Assembly: GCA_963169345.1 (NCBI GenBank)
Contig: CAUJCT010000002.1
Span: 1 to 64,000 of the forward strand
DNA length: 64,000 bases
Reading direction: 5' to 3'
Source of the DNA: Bacteroidota bacterium
GTDB lineage: Bacteria > Bacteroidota > Bacteroidia > NS11-12g > UBA955
Shown in pieces: positions 26,610-36,704 of this stretch (positions are counted from its first letter, which is position 1; every line of letters begins with the position of its first letter). The position numbers were made by a program, and so were the translations under genes. The notes under the pieces are model-generated. The model did not search any database. It was not told where the DNA came from and worked only from the letters and a program-made list of their open reading frames with translations.

Positions 26610-28214
26610 ATGAAATTCAAATTACTTTTAATTATTATCATGTCCGGTTTAATTGGAGATATTCAAGCTCAGTATCAATTTGAGTTGATGAAACTTTTCA
26701 AATCAGGCGGTGAATCATCCAATAACTTTACAGTCATTGGCAGCAAGATATTTTTTACAGTTGAAGACAGCACCCATGGGACAGAATTGTGGGTAAGCGA
26801 CGGAACATCTGCTGGCACACATCTCACCAAAGACATTAGTACAGGCTCGGAAGGCAGCAGTCCATCTTCATTAATTGCCTTTAATGGTGTTGTACTTTTC
26901 CTGGCACGAAATGACAGCTCCGGTTTCGAACTCTGGAGAAGCGATGGCACTGCATCAGGTACCATCATGCTAAAAGACATCTATCCTGGCCTGGCTTCTT
27001 CTTTTCCGGATGAGTTTTTCGTTTACCAAAATAAAGTGTACTTCAGAGCAGACGATGGCACTCATGGCAATGAATTATGGGTAACAGACGGTAGTTCTTC
27101 TGGTACTGTGCTTTTCAAAGACCTCAACTCAGGTACAGGCAACGGCTATCCAAATAACTTTATAATCTACAAAGGGATGTTGGTTTTCAATGCCTGCATT
27201 TCGGATGGCAATTTCGAGATTTGGACCAGCGACGGAACAGCAAGTGGTACTTCTTTATTATTTGATACTTACCCTGGCACACCTGATGGCAATCCAAGAA
27301 ACTTCACTGAATACAACAACATGCTGTACTTTATGGCACATGATGCAACACATGGTGATGAACTCTGGGTCACTGATGGAACACCCGCCGGAACCAAAAT
27401 GCTCAAAGATATTCGTCCCGGTGGCTTCAATTCAGGTATCGCTGCATTTATCGTATACAATAATTATCTTTATTTCAATGCTACTGATGGTGTTAATGGC
27501 TCAGAGTTATGGAGAAGTGATGGCACTGCCAATGGCACTCAACTATTTATGAATATTGCCCCAGGAGAAAACGCGAGTTATCCCAATTTATTTACTATAA
27601 TGGACAACAAACTTTACTTTTCTGCTGACGACAGTACACATGGTCAGGAATTATGGGTAAGTGACGGCACGACTCAGGGCACTCATTTAATAAAGGATAT
27701 ACATAAAATCCAAACACAAGGTGCCAATATCCATCGTATATACGTACTGGGTCACAGATTGTATTTTGACGCAAGCGATGAAAACTATGTAAAATTGTAT
27801 ACCAGTGAAGGCAGTGAAGACAGCACTTACAGCATTCAGCCTGTCAGTTCATCTGTTGGAAATACTATGCCAGGCTCCTACTTCATGGGCATCATGAATG
27901 GGGCTTTATATTGTGCAGCTAATTTCAGTGGTAACAAAAATGAACTCTGGAAAATCACTTATCATCCCAGATCTTCTGTCAATTCGTTCCAGATGAATGA
28001 TTGGAAAATATATCCGAATCCTGCACATAATAAAGTCACTATAGAATCTGAGAATGTCTTAAACGCAGCTGTTTCCATGTTTGACCTTCAAGGCAGATTG
28101 CTTATTTGTGCAGAGTTAACAGATGGTCGTGTTACACTCAATATAGAATCATTGGCCTCAGGTGTATATTCATTGAAAATTGGAGACTATACATTTAGAA
28201 TCGTCAAAGAATAA
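26610..28214 (+). CDS. T9SS-secreted ELWxxDGT-repeat protein
   Basis: 534 aa. The ATG at 26610 gives the signal peptide MKFKLLLIIIMSGLIGDIQA; an in-frame TTG 42 bp upstream is less likely. About eight repeats of 45-50 residues carry the signature HG-ELW-SDGT-GT--KDI (for example HGNELWVTDGSSSGTVLFKD), the hyalin-like ELWxxDGT family, expected to fold as a beta-propeller. The C-terminal about 75 residues are a T9SS type A sorting domain (KIYPNPAHNKVTIESE, ending YTFRIVKE). Surface or secreted; function unknown. Confidence 0.88.
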   Translation: MKFKLLLIIIMSGLIGDIQAQYQFELMKLFKSGGESSNNFTVIGSKIFFTVEDSTHGTELWVSDGTSAGTHLTKDISTGSEGSSPSSLIAFNGVVLFLARNDSSGFELWRSDGTASGTIMLKDIYPGLASSFPDEFFVYQNKVYFRADDGTHGNELWVTDGSSSGTVLFKDLNSGTGNGYPNNFIIYKGMLVFNACISDGNFEIWTSDGTASGTSLLFDTYPGTPDGNPRNFTEYNNMLYFMAHDATHGDELWVTDGTPAGTKMLKDIRPGGFNSGIAAFIVYNNYLYFNATDGVNGSELWRSDGTANGTQLFMNIAPGENASYPNLFTIMDNKLYFSADDSTHGQELWVSDGTTQGTHLIKDIHKIQTQGANIHRIYVLGHRLYFDASDENYVKLYTSEGSEDSTYSIQPVSSSVGNTMPGSYFMGIMNGALYCAANFSGNKNELWKITYHPRSSVNSFQMNDWKIYPNPAHNKVTIESENVLNAAVSMFDLQGRLLICAELTDGRVTLNIESLASGVYSLKIGDYTFRIVKE

Positions 28215-28245
28215 AGCAGATTCTACGTACTTAACTTCAATACGA

Positions 28246-29127
28246 CTATTTTTTCTTTAGGTTCAACAAAGAATCCGAGAAAATCTCAGAAAACACTTTA
28301 GCACCTTTGTAGTTGAGGTGATCGAGGTCGGCAAAGCATGAGTCGTGAAGAGGCAAATGAGCAAAATCAAATACTTTGCAGTTTGATTTTTTACTAAAAT
28401 CACCCAGCCATTTTAATGTTTTCTCATCATTGTTGATTCCTTTTAGTATTTCAAAATACTGAGGATGCATAGGAGTACGAACAAGGACAAACTTAATTTC
28501 AGGATGTGCCTCTATTAATCGCTTCAATGAATTTACACCTAAATCAACATCATTTTCATTCTCTAAGGCCGTGTATTGAACTTTGATGCGTTCCCCACGG
28601 TCTTTGATATCTTCCTTTAATCTGTTCTTTTCATTTATCCCAAATTTTCCATCCAGTTTAGTTGAAGGGAAAGGCAGAGTTGCCAGAAATTTAATCGTTT
28701 TACCCGGATTGTTTTTAAGCAGGTAATTGAATTCTTCCCAACTTAGCTGGTAGAGTTTATCTATTTCTCTAAGTACACGGGTATCGTCGTATATCCACCA
28801 GTCGGTAGTAAAACTGTTATTTGTAAACTCCACATAAATGATTGGATGATCAATTTGTGCAATCTTCTTTTCTATGCCTTTTACAGTCCAAAACATAGCC
28901 TGTCCATTTGAGGCATAACTTCTGAATTCATCTCCGGTCAATTTCGAAATCAACTCAGGGTCCATAGAACTCATTGCATGCGAATTGCCGAAGATGATGT
29001 GCTGCTTAGCCTTTACTTTCTCACGCATGAGGTTATTATCGGCATATCTGAACACGAAAAACAATAACAGATATAATCCAAATATCAGAGCTAAAACTGA
29101 GCCTATATTTTTTAAAAATCCCTGCAT
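28246..29127 (-). CDS. SGNH-like membrane-anchored partner of MBOAT (AlgJ/DltD-like)
   Basis: 293 aa. One N-terminal membrane helix (about 8-27) is followed by a periplasmic SGNH-hydrolase-like domain: block I FGNSHAMSSMDP (GNS-H in place of GDS), a possible block III around FTNNSF, and a C-terminal DLDHLNYKGAK carrying the D-x-x-H pair. Its start overlaps the MBOAT stop (TAATG). Such pairs transfer acyl groups from the membrane MBOAT to an extracytoplasmic glycan. The acceptor is unknown; no alginate or teichoic-acid genes are nearby. Confidence 0.72.
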   Translation of the reverse strand: MQGFLKNIGSVLALIFGLYLLLFFVFRYADNNLMREKVKAKQHIIFGNSHAMSSMDPELISKLTGDEFRSYASNGQAMFWTVKGIEKKIAQIDHPIIYVEFTNNSFTTDWWIYDDTRVLREIDKLYQLSWEEFNYLLKNNPGKTIKFLATLPFPSTKLDGKFGINEKNRLKEDIKDRGERIKVQYTALENENDVDLGVNSLKRLIEAHPEIKFVLVRTPMHPQYFEILKGINNDEKTLKWLGDFSKKSNCKVFDFAHLPLHDSCFADLDHLNYKGAKVFSEIFSDSLLNLKKK

Positions 29128-30575
29128 TAGAATTGGAAGTAAATAAAACTGTTTGATTCATCAATATGCGCCATACCACGTATGAGCAAAACTATCAACA
29201 CTGCATAAATAGACCATCGAAGCAACTTATTGGCCGGCACCCTTAACTGTCTGTTGTCTCTTCTCAGCCACCAGTCGGCTAGCACTAGCAAAACAGATAA
29301 TACTAAAACTGTTTTCTCGCGAGGTATACTCAAAAACTGAGTTGGATAATTGACAGCATCAACCACTATTCTTTTGGTATATAAATAAGCACTGTTCAAA
29401 TCCTTTGCTCTGAAGAAAATCCAGGCAAAAGACACAAACGAAAAAGTTACCAGCATTTGCAAGAGTTCCTTAAAACTCGGCAGGCGACTATTTTCTGCTA
29501 CCACATCATGTATGTTCTTTTTATTTCTTCCTAATAACAGGATGGGTAAAAAACCACAGGCGTGAATAAAACCCCAGACAATAAAATTCCAGCTTGCTCC
29601 ATGCCAAAATCCACTTACTAAAAAGATGATAAAAGTATTTCTTACGGCTTTAGCCATTCCATTTCTTGATCCACCCAAAGGGATGTATAAATAATCTCTG
29701 AACCACGAAGAAAGTGATATGTGCCATCTCTTCCAGAATTCGGCTATATCTCTCGAAAAATAAGGAAATTTAAAATTCGTCAGGAGTTCAAAACCAAACA
29801 ACTTGGCTGTTCCTAAAGCAATATCGGTGTATCCGCTGAAGTCACAATAAATCTGAAAACTAAAAGCCAATACACCAATTATCAATGAAAGTGCATTAAA
29901 TTGTTCAGGCGCCAGAAAAATCTCATCAGCAGTAACAGCCATTACATCCGCAATAAGAACCTTTTTGAAGAGTCCCCAAAGTATTAATCTTCCACCTTGA
30001 ACTGCTTGCTGATAATCAAAGGATCTTGGTTTTTGAATCTGAGGTAATAAGTGGTTGGCTCTTTCTATTGGACCTGCTACCAACAATGGGAAGAAACTCA
30101 CAAAAACCGCGTAATCAATGAAGCTTCTGACAGGTTTAAGCTGGTCTCTGTATATGTCGAACACATAAGACATGCCATGAAATGTGTAAAACGATATACC
30201 GACTGGCAATGCAACATCTATCAATACAGGATGACATTGCATACCCATTTGTCCTAATAAGGTTTGTAATTCTGTCGCAAAAAAATTGTAGTATTTAAAA
30301 ACTGCCAGAATTCCCAGATTGTTAATAATGCTGAGCCATAAAAACATCTTTGCCTTACGTTTATTGGGTGATGCTACCCAAAAACCATAAGCAAAATCCA
30401 ACAGTGTACTTAAGGCCAGTAATCCAAGAAATCTCCAGTCCCACCAGGCATAGAAAAAATAGCTCGCAACTAATACAAGTCCGTTTTGCCATTTATATGA
30501 TTGCTTGAAAACAAACCAATACAGTATAAAGACAACAGGTAAAAATATAAAATACTCGAATGTATTAAAGAGCAT
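29127..30575 (-). CDS. MBOAT-family O-acyltransferase (AlgI/DltB-like)
   Basis: 482 aa, polytopic. Conserved MBOAT segments are present: FYTFHGMSYVFDIYR, FFPLLVAGPIERA, GYTDIALGTAKLFGFEL, FPYFSRDIAEFWKRWHISLS, WFRDYLYIPLGG and the catalytic-histidine region SGFWHGASWNFIVWG. Length and order match AlgI-type proteins (460-520 aa). It moves an acyl group across the inner membrane for modification of an exported polysaccharide. It is translationally coupled to the downstream SGNH-like gene. Confidence 0.93.
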   Translation of the reverse strand: MLFNTFEYFIFLPVVFILYWFVFKQSYKWQNGLVLVASYFFYAWWDWRFLGLLALSTLLDFAYGFWVASPNKRKAKMFLWLSIINNLGILAVFKYYNFFATELQTLLGQMGMQCHPVLIDVALPVGISFYTFHGMSYVFDIYRDQLKPVRSFIDYAVFVSFFPLLVAGPIERANHLLPQIQKPRSFDYQQAVQGGRLILWGLFKKVLIADVMAVTADEIFLAPEQFNALSLIIGVLAFSFQIYCDFSGYTDIALGTAKLFGFELLTNFKFPYFSRDIAEFWKRWHISLSSWFRDYLYIPLGGSRNGMAKAVRNTFIIFLVSGFWHGASWNFIVWGFIHACGFLPILLLGRNKKNIHDVVAENSRLPSFKELLQMLVTFSFVSFAWIFFRAKDLNSAYLYTKRIVVDAVNYPTQFLSIPREKTVLVLSVLLVLADWWLRRDNRQLRVPANKLLRWSIYAVLIVLLIRGMAHIDESNSFIYFQF

Positions 30576-30756
30576 CTATTGAGGTTTTAGCTGATGGACA
30601 AAAATAGATGAATTAGAACTCTGAAACTCTTTTAAGGAATTTATATTATCAACATGAGTTCCAACTTTTTAAGACACAAAGAAAATAGAAATTGTGAGCA
30701 AAGCTGATCCTTTTGCACAAATATACTAAAACATCAATATCTTGTTTAATCCTGTA

Positions 30757-33700
30757 CTATTGTTTCACCAATCTATAAAGAAATGTTCCGGTGCTTGTCT
30801 TAACCTTAATGAAATAAACCCCGGGAACATACTGGATTTGCATATCAAGTTCCTGCATATTTGAATATGTGTTTTTAGATAGTAGCTGACCATTAACGTC
30901 GCAAATTTCAATTTCTATATCTGACTCTTGCTTATCAAATCTGATGTGTAAATTATCATTTACCGGATTTGGATAAACTTGCACAGATGTTGCACCCGGA
31001 GTCTCTATACTTAAATTGCTTATTGTATAACAAATGGAGGTATCCCTGCAATTATTTGCTTCTACCTCTACAGCATACTGACCATTCTTTACTGCTGTGA
31101 AAACTCTTGAATTTGCCCCTGCAATGGCACTGTAATCACTGCAATTCAACCATCTGAAATTGCCGGTAACTGACTCTGCAGTTAATACCTCGTCATTCAC
31201 ACTTACATTGGTGTTTAGTGTATCTATTATCAACTGAAAATTGATAGTACTGTCACAACCTGCATTGTTTAACAGTTTAGCCGAATAAGAGCCTGAACGT
31301 GTATAGAATTGACCATCCGCTGCAATAAATATCCTGCATGCACGGTATGCTGTATCTAACTGAGTACTCAAAATCTTCAATCTGACTCGAATCAAACTAT
31401 CACAAGCTTTTGAATTCAGAATATGAATATCATAAACTCCTGTTTTATTTAATATGCTGCCATCAGGCGCCGTATAAGAACTGCAGGCGTAAACGGATGT
31501 ATCATAATAGCTGTTCAAGATATCCAAACGAAGATGAATGATACTGTCGCAACCTCTGTAATTGCTGATGTGTATTTTGTACTGACCGCTTTGCTTTAAT
31601 ATGCTTCCATCAGCCGCTTTAAAACTATCACAGGTAGCAACAATCTGATTTGAAGAGGTAGAATCCAGTAACAACAGGTCTATCTGCATAATACTGTCGC
31701 ATCCGGATTTAGCCTGAATTGTATCAGTGTATAAACCACTTTGATTCCAGATGTACTTACCGCTTGGAGAACTCATGCTGTAACAAGCACTCATTTTAAG
31801 AAATGCCCTGCTTGGGCGACAATATTCTATCAGTTCACCAGATGGATTCTGACCACTTACTCCATCAAAATAGGCATTGCTGTACAAACTGTCTTTTATT
31901 GGTTCGTAAACAAAAACAACGCCTTTGTTATCATATCCTCCTTGTCTTGTTGTTCCAACAATATACCCTTTGCTGTTGATCATCAGATTACCTGAAGATC
32001 CGCTTTCAGTTGCAGCTCCCAAATCCTTTCTTTTTTGAAAATTCGTACTTGAAGGCTGATAAGAAAACAAAACCCCGTCGAAGTACATGCCTCCTGATTG
32101 TGTAACCCCGTACAATGTAGAATCACTGAGGTCAAGAACCAATTTGCCCTGAGGATATGAGCCGGTATTTAATCCGTCGAAATGATGCAATACCTCATAA
32201 TGACCAGTTTTGATATTATACTTAAATACAACACCCAGATCATTATCTCCGCCCTGATAGGTACAGCCGTATAAAGTAACACTGTCATAAACTGTCAAAG
32301 TGCCAAAAGGTATGATACCCAAACTGTCCTTAAATTCGAAAACTGTGTTGACTATATCAGCACTTGGGTCATATTGCAGAATCACTCCAAAATCATCAGT
32401 TCCACCAAAAGCCACCATGCCATACAATTTGTTGTCAGGAGCCAGAATGAGTGAACCATAAGGGTTGCGACCCAGATAGTAATCATCCAGAACAGCTACA
32501 GAAAAAAGAGTATCATTGACAAAATCGTATTTGAATATGGTACCGTAATTATTGCTTCCACCCTGATAACAAAAGCCATATAAGGCATTGTTGCCGGCTT
32601 CGCAAAGTGTGCCATAAGGATTCTTACCGGTATTGGTACCATCGAATTCGGCTTTTAAAGTATAGGTATTTGTCTCAGGAATGTATTCAAAAAGCACACC
32701 CGCATTGTGTTTTCCTCCTTCATAAGTCAAACCATAGTATTTGCCATTGGATGCTTTGAATAATCCTCCATAAGGCTCTGCGCCTTTATCTGCAGAATTC
32801 AAATCCAGCAATTTTGAATATGACTTTTTAATAGGGTTGTATTTGAAAATAACACCTGAAGAAAAAGTCCCACCCTGATAAGTGCATCCGTAAAAATCGG
32901 TACCACAAAGTGTAAGAGTACCATAAGGATTGAAACCATTGCCGCTTCCGGGCAAATCCAGTTCCTTACTCATCGTCTTACTCTGAACATCTAAAGAGAA
33001 TATTGCACCGCCGTTATTAGTACCTCCAAACGGTGTCATAGAATACAATAGTCCGTTAAACTCTGTTAATTCAGCATAAGGGTTTCTACCACCAGTACTA
33101 CCTGCGAAATCGTAGTGTTTATAACAAGTATCTAAAACCGGATCATATTCTATGATAGTTCCAAAATTACCGGAACCACCCAAATAAGTCAGGGCAAAAA
33201 GATTGCCATTTGAACATTGTACCGGTGTTCCATAAGGATTGCTGCCAAGAACAGATCCGTTAAAATCAAACTTAACTGCAAAAACATTTGTACCGGGCTC
33301 GAATGAAAAGAAAGTACCATAGTTCATACTTCCACCCTGATAGCTCATACCATACAGTGCTCCGTTGGATGCCTGCACCAGCGAACCATAAGGGTTTCTG
33401 CCTTTAACAGACCCATCAAAATCTACATGCTTGTAAACAGTATCATTGAGTATGTCATACTGAAACAAAACGCCTTCGTTGAACAAGCCGCCCTGATAAC
33501 ACAGTCCGTATAAATGGCCATTACTTGCCTGAACCAAATTTGAAAATGGAAACCGTCCGGTACCGGTGCCATCAAAATCGTGCAACTTTGTCAAGGTATT
33601 GTTATTGATATCAAACTCAAACAAAGTTCCAAAACCATTGGCACCTCCCTGATTGCACATACCATACATCTTGCCGTTTCCTGCCAGAATCAAACTACCT

Positions 33701-34068
33701 CTGGGAGAAGAGCCGAAATTCTGTCCATCAAAATCTATAATTTTCTGATACTGGCCACTAAGTGTATCAAATGAAAACAAGACACCGTAATTGTAACGAC
33801 CACCCATAGAGGTCAAGCCATATAATTTGCCGTTCTTACCGTCACATAATTTAGAGAAATATGGGAATGCACCGGGATTGCCTTCAAATATGTATTCACT
33901 TTTCAGGTTGGCACCATTGACATCGGTGCTGTAAATAGTGCCAAAAACATCACCACCCTGAGGCGAGAGACCAATTAATCTAGGTTGTGCCTTTACATCT
34001 AAATGCAATAAGCATGTCAAGGCAATACATAAGAGGTAACTGTATTTTAAGAGCTTGCTGCAATTCAT
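30757..34068 (-). CDS. T9SS-secreted giant protein with GloVer-type tandem repeats
   Basis: 1103 aa from ATG 34068, which gives the signal peptide MNCSKLLKYSYLLCIALTCL; an in-frame ATG at 34131 would add 21 residues. About 15 tandem repeats of about 45 residues with LYG-TYQGG--N-GV-F-YD (for example LYGMCNQGGANGFGTLFEFD) match the choice-of-anchor tandem GloVer-containing family. Four cysteine repeats follow (Y-APDGSIL-KTG-Y-I-I-N---CDSI), then a T9SS type A sorting domain (VYPNPVNDNLHIRFD, ending FLYRLVKQ). The cysteine repeat is shared with the 1032-aa protein at the other end of the accessory island. Surface protein of unknown role. Confidence 0.85.
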   Translation of the reverse strand: MNCSKLLKYSYLLCIALTCLLHLDVKAQPRLIGLSPQGGDVFGTIYSTDVNGANLKSEYIFEGNPGAFPYFSKLCDGKNGKLYGLTSMGGRYNYGVLFSFDTLSGQYQKIIDFDGQNFGSSPRGSLILAGNGKMYGMCNQGGANGFGTLFEFDINNNTLTKLHDFDGTGTGRFPFSNLVQASNGHLYGLCYQGGLFNEGVLFQYDILNDTVYKHVDFDGSVKGRNPYGSLVQASNGALYGMSYQGGSMNYGTFFSFEPGTNVFAVKFDFNGSVLGSNPYGTPVQCSNGNLFALTYLGGSGNFGTIIEYDPVLDTCYKHYDFAGSTGGRNPYAELTEFNGLLYSMTPFGGTNNGGAIFSLDVQSKTMSKELDLPGSGNGFNPYGTLTLCGTDFYGCTYQGGTFSSGVIFKYNPIKKSYSKLLDLNSADKGAEPYGGLFKASNGKYYGLTYEGGKHNAGVLFEYIPETNTYTLKAEFDGTNTGKNPYGTLCEAGNNALYGFCYQGGSNNYGTIFKYDFVNDTLFSVAVLDDYYLGRNPYGSLILAPDNKLYGMVAFGGTDDFGVILQYDPSADIVNTVFEFKDSLGIIPFGTLTVYDSVTLYGCTYQGGDNDLGVVFKYNIKTGHYEVLHHFDGLNTGSYPQGKLVLDLSDSTLYGVTQSGGMYFDGVLFSYQPSSTNFQKRKDLGAATESGSSGNLMINSKGYIVGTTRQGGYDNKGVVFVYEPIKDSLYSNAYFDGVSGQNPSGELIEYCRPSRAFLKMSACYSMSSPSGKYIWNQSGLYTDTIQAKSGCDSIMQIDLLLLDSTSSNQIVATCDSFKAADGSILKQSGQYKIHISNYRGCDSIIHLRLDILNSYYDTSVYACSSYTAPDGSILNKTGVYDIHILNSKACDSLIRVRLKILSTQLDTAYRACRIFIAADGQFYTRSGSYSAKLLNNAGCDSTINFQLIIDTLNTNVSVNDEVLTAESVTGNFRWLNCSDYSAIAGANSRVFTAVKNGQYAVEVEANNCRDTSICYTISNLSIETPGATSVQVYPNPVNDNLHIRFDKQESDIEIEICDVNGQLLSKNTYSNMQELDMQIQYVPGVYFIKVKTSTGTFLYRLVKQ

Positions 34069-34110
34069 TTTATAGCTTAATATCTTCTGCTTTCTATTTA
34101 TCAGTGTGCT

Positions 34111-34118
34111 CAAATATA
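34111..34118 (-). promoter_or_regulatory. -7 promoter element for the GloVer-repeat gene
   Basis: TATATTTG on the minus strand (34118-34111) matches TAnnTTTG, 43 bp before the ATG at 34068. No TTTG at the expected -33 position. The rest of 34119-34469 shows no recognisable feature. Confidence 0.45.
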
Positions 34119-34469
34119 TACAAAAAATCAAAAATGAGAGATTAGAATGGGATTAGAATGTCTATCTATAGGGATAAAGACATTCAATAACATAAACATT
34201 CCTTATTCATTGTACTCATATTTATTTATATAATTTATCTATAAAAACCGTCAATTTTGCCAAAGTTAGAATAATATCTATAGTCAGAATCCTAAAATGA
34301 ATTACTTAAAAAACTGTGCTATAGAAAAAGTTCAATTTCTATACTCTTAAATAACCATCAATACATTTTAAGACTCAGTTATTGAATTCATATAAACTCT
34401 CATTAATTAAAGTGCCAATATTAAATATTTTTGTACATTTGAATAACTAAATTACACATTATGATTATA

Positions 34470-34727
34470 CTACTCTCCAAAAATAGGACCATTGGCATAG
34501 TTATCCTGAAATTCAATGACTGTTCCGGGTTCAATTATTAATATACTATCTTTAGGAATAGATATATTCCCTTGGATTTTGTATGGGCTGGAGGATTTGG
34601 CCCAAAGGCCTGAAACAAATCCTGAAGGTATAATTGTTTGCGAAATTGTAAAATTTGTAAATGTAGCAATACAAAAAAGCAAGAAGAATTTGTATTGAAT
34701 TTGATATTTTTTTAATTTAATACTCAT
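34470..34727 (-). pseudogene. Truncated N-terminus of a T9SS/beta-helix secreted protein
   Basis: 85 aa. After a signal peptide ending TNFTISQ, the segment SGLWAKSSSPYKIQGNISIP plus KDSILIIEPGTVIEFQDN is the typical opening of large right-handed beta-helix (polymer-forming) secreted proteins, which usually run for hundreds of residues. The frame stops right after GPIFGE and nothing related follows in 34130-34470. It begins 1 bp after the stop of the small lipoprotein gene, so it looks like the 5' stump of a deleted gene kept at the end of an operon. Confidence 0.6.
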
Positions 34728-34728
34728 T

Positions 34729-35085
34729 TCAATACTTATTAAGTTCAGCGTATTTTATCATTATTCCCATTGAGTCTCTATATAAAGTAACTATAGAGCT
34801 ATTAGAATCCTTATGAATTGAATCACCTATTTCCAATATTTTATCTTGCAATGGCGTTGTGGAAATTTTCGTATAACACACAAATGTATCATTATTAGAA
34901 ACTCTTACTAGATATATAGATCTTGGTTGAACTTCAATTTTTGTAATTACACCATTAACTTCCATTCGTTTATATTTTTTCCAATAAGGAGAATTACCAC
35001 AAGAATAAGTCACCATCATTAGGGACAATACTATTAATAATGTGAACTTATTTAACTCCTGATTATTTGTATGAGGCATTTTCAT
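34729..35085 (-). CDS. Small lipoprotein, paralogue of the gene at 46611
   Basis: 118 aa. N-terminal hydrophobic segment ending MMVTYSCGNS (lipobox-like YSC). The body is about 65% identical in a by-eye alignment to the 109-aa protein at 46611-46940: EVNGVITKIEVQPRSIYLVR, SNNDTFVCYTKIST, EIGDSIHKDSNSS, YRDSMGIMIKYAELN. DNA is also clearly similar. Its ATG overlaps the upstream stop (TAATG). No known family was recognised. Periplasmic or outer-membrane anchored by lipid. Confidence 0.72.
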   Translation of the reverse strand: MKMPHTNNQELNKFTLLIVLSLMMVTYSCGNSPYWKKYKRMEVNGVITKIEVQPRSIYLVRVSNNDTFVCYTKISTTPLQDKILEIGDSIHKDSNSSIVTLYRDSMGIMIKYAELNKY

Positions 35086-35696
35086 TAATTAACTCTATTG
35101 ATTAAATCTTTAATTAAATCCTCTACTTTTTCCTGCGAAAAATAAGTATTTATTACCTGAACGAAAATATTTCTATTCCCTTGGTCTGAAAAATCGTAAT
35201 AATTATCAACTTTTTCGCCCATTTCAATCAATTTTTTCATAGTTACCTTTTTAGGTAAACTATCATTATGAGTTATGAGATTCAAATATTCTATGAATCT
35301 AACTTTTTCATAATCTACCTCTGTAAAATTAAAAATAGAATCCTCGAAATATCGCCAGGGTTTAAGTTTGCTCCAATCATAATTTCTTATATCTGCAGGA
35401 ACACTTTTATGAGGAGGGATGACTTTGCTGAAGTTTTCATTCCTACCTATTAATTTCCAAGCATTCTTACCCTTAGTATTGGGATATTTAATTATGTTAA
35501 GTGGCCCCATATAAATACCAGAACTTACTATTCTACTTATATCCATGCACATTTCACCTTGGTCAAAGAAGTTGTAAATAATAGCTAAATACTCCCAAGT
35601 TTTACTATCCGAAGAATCTAATATCTCAGAATAACCATAACCTAGTCCTTTTTCAAGTGGAAACCTAAAAATAAATCCAGAATTTTTATTTATCAT
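35085..35696 (-). CDS. Putative immunity protein, Imm26-like
   Basis: 203 aa, no signal peptide, so cytoplasmic. The N-terminus SGFIFRFPLEKGLGYGYSEI followed by YLAIIYNFFDQG resembles the Imm26 family of polymorphic-toxin immunity proteins (G-IF-IPL-DG-YGYG). That resemblance is from memory of the pattern and covers only the first half. It is translationally coupled to the lipoprotein gene downstream. No toxin gene lies upstream, so if it is an immunity gene it is an orphan. Confidence 0.55.
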   Translation of the reverse strand: MINKNSGFIFRFPLEKGLGYGYSEILDSSDSKTWEYLAIIYNFFDQGEMCMDISRIVSSGIYMGPLNIIKYPNTKGKNAWKLIGRNENFSKVIPPHKSVPADIRNYDWSKLKPWRYFEDSIFNFTEVDYEKVRFIEYLNLITHNDSLPKKVTMKKLIEMGEKVDNYYDFSDQGNRNIFVQVINTYFSQEKVEDLIKDLINRVN

Positions 35697-35820
35697 TTTT
35701 ATAAAAGTTTGGTAGGTGGCTGCTTTTTTTTAGTCAGGTTGTAAAATAAATCTCGATCAAATATAAAGAAATTCTAATGAGCTTCAGTAAAAATGAAAAC
35801 ACACAAACAATACCTACTTT

Positions 35821-36558
35821 TCATGCTATATCCATATTTTTATACGCCATTATTTGCCTTTTTTGTTCTTTAGTGAATTTGCAGTCATAAAAGCTAATCT
35901 TAAATTTGGACAATCGCTCCAGCTCTGTGTTCTTAAATATAAAATTTTTGAAATCCATATTGTAAACACTTATTTGTCCTATGTTCTCCATATTTGAAAG
36001 GATATTAAAATTCTCAGTTAAAAATGGATTAAAACATAATGAAATTGTATGTAGTCGCTTAAACAATAAATAAGAACTATCTAAAACAACTTCTTGATTT
36101 GACACTAAAAATAGAACTTTAAGCGTATTATTTGAATCTGATATCATATGGTTTACATTCCCATATTCAAAGCTAACATCCAATAAAACGAGATTAAGAT
36201 CAAGCAATAATTTTCTATTGAATGTATCTGCTATGTAGGATAAACTTCCAAGATTCTTAAATTTTAAGAAAATTGAATCATTTTTACATTGATGCATATT
36301 TATAAAATACAATCTCATTTGAATTAAACTTTCCGGAAGTAACACAGATTTTCTTCTATTGTAAATCCATAATTCGTTAACGTTTTGGGTATTCTCCAAA
36401 ATTGACATCCCCTTTGAAAATCGACTATAAATATGCATTGAATTGCATGAATCTTTTATTCTAGAATTGAATCTTGATACGAAACACTGTCCAAACATTT
36501 CAATATTGGCCATACTAACCAATATTAAAAAAAATAATTTTAACGCCCTAGTTTCCAT
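35821..36558 (-). CDS. Secreted protein of unknown function, LRR-like spacing
   Basis: 245 aa from ATG 36558, chosen because METRALKLFFLILVSMANIE is a signal peptide ending near FGQ; the frame opens earlier at 36687 with a hydrophilic stretch. Leucine and asparagine residues recur at 22-28 residue steps (for example LGSLSYIADTF, LLLDLNLVLLDVSF, LKVLFLVSNQEV, LHTISLCFNPFL), which suggests degenerate leucine-rich repeats. No recognised family. Part of the accessory island. Confidence 0.55.
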   Translation of the reverse strand: METRALKLFFLILVSMANIEMFGQCFVSRFNSRIKDSCNSMHIYSRFSKGMSILENTQNVNELWIYNRRKSVLLPESLIQMRLYFINMHQCKNDSIFLKFKNLGSLSYIADTFNRKLLLDLNLVLLDVSFEYGNVNHMISDSNNTLKVLFLVSNQEVVLDSSYLLFKRLHTISLCFNPFLTENFNILSNMENIGQISVYNMDFKNFIFKNTELERLSKFKISFYDCKFTKEQKRQIMAYKNMDIA

Positions 36559-36704
36559 GCTTCTTTTATATTTTGTATACTTTTTTACTCGTTCTTCATC
36601 ACCTTTTTTTCCGGTGTTATAAATAAAGTTGTGATTTTCACCACCAGTTATTCTATTGTGTTCTTTCAACCAAAGTGTAATTTTCATTTACATAAATTTT
36701 AATC

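Noticed and set aside
28246-30575. Alginate or teichoic-acid acetylation locus
   Set aside because: Only the MBOAT/SGNH pair is present, with no polymer synthesis genes, so the acceptor glycan cannot be named.
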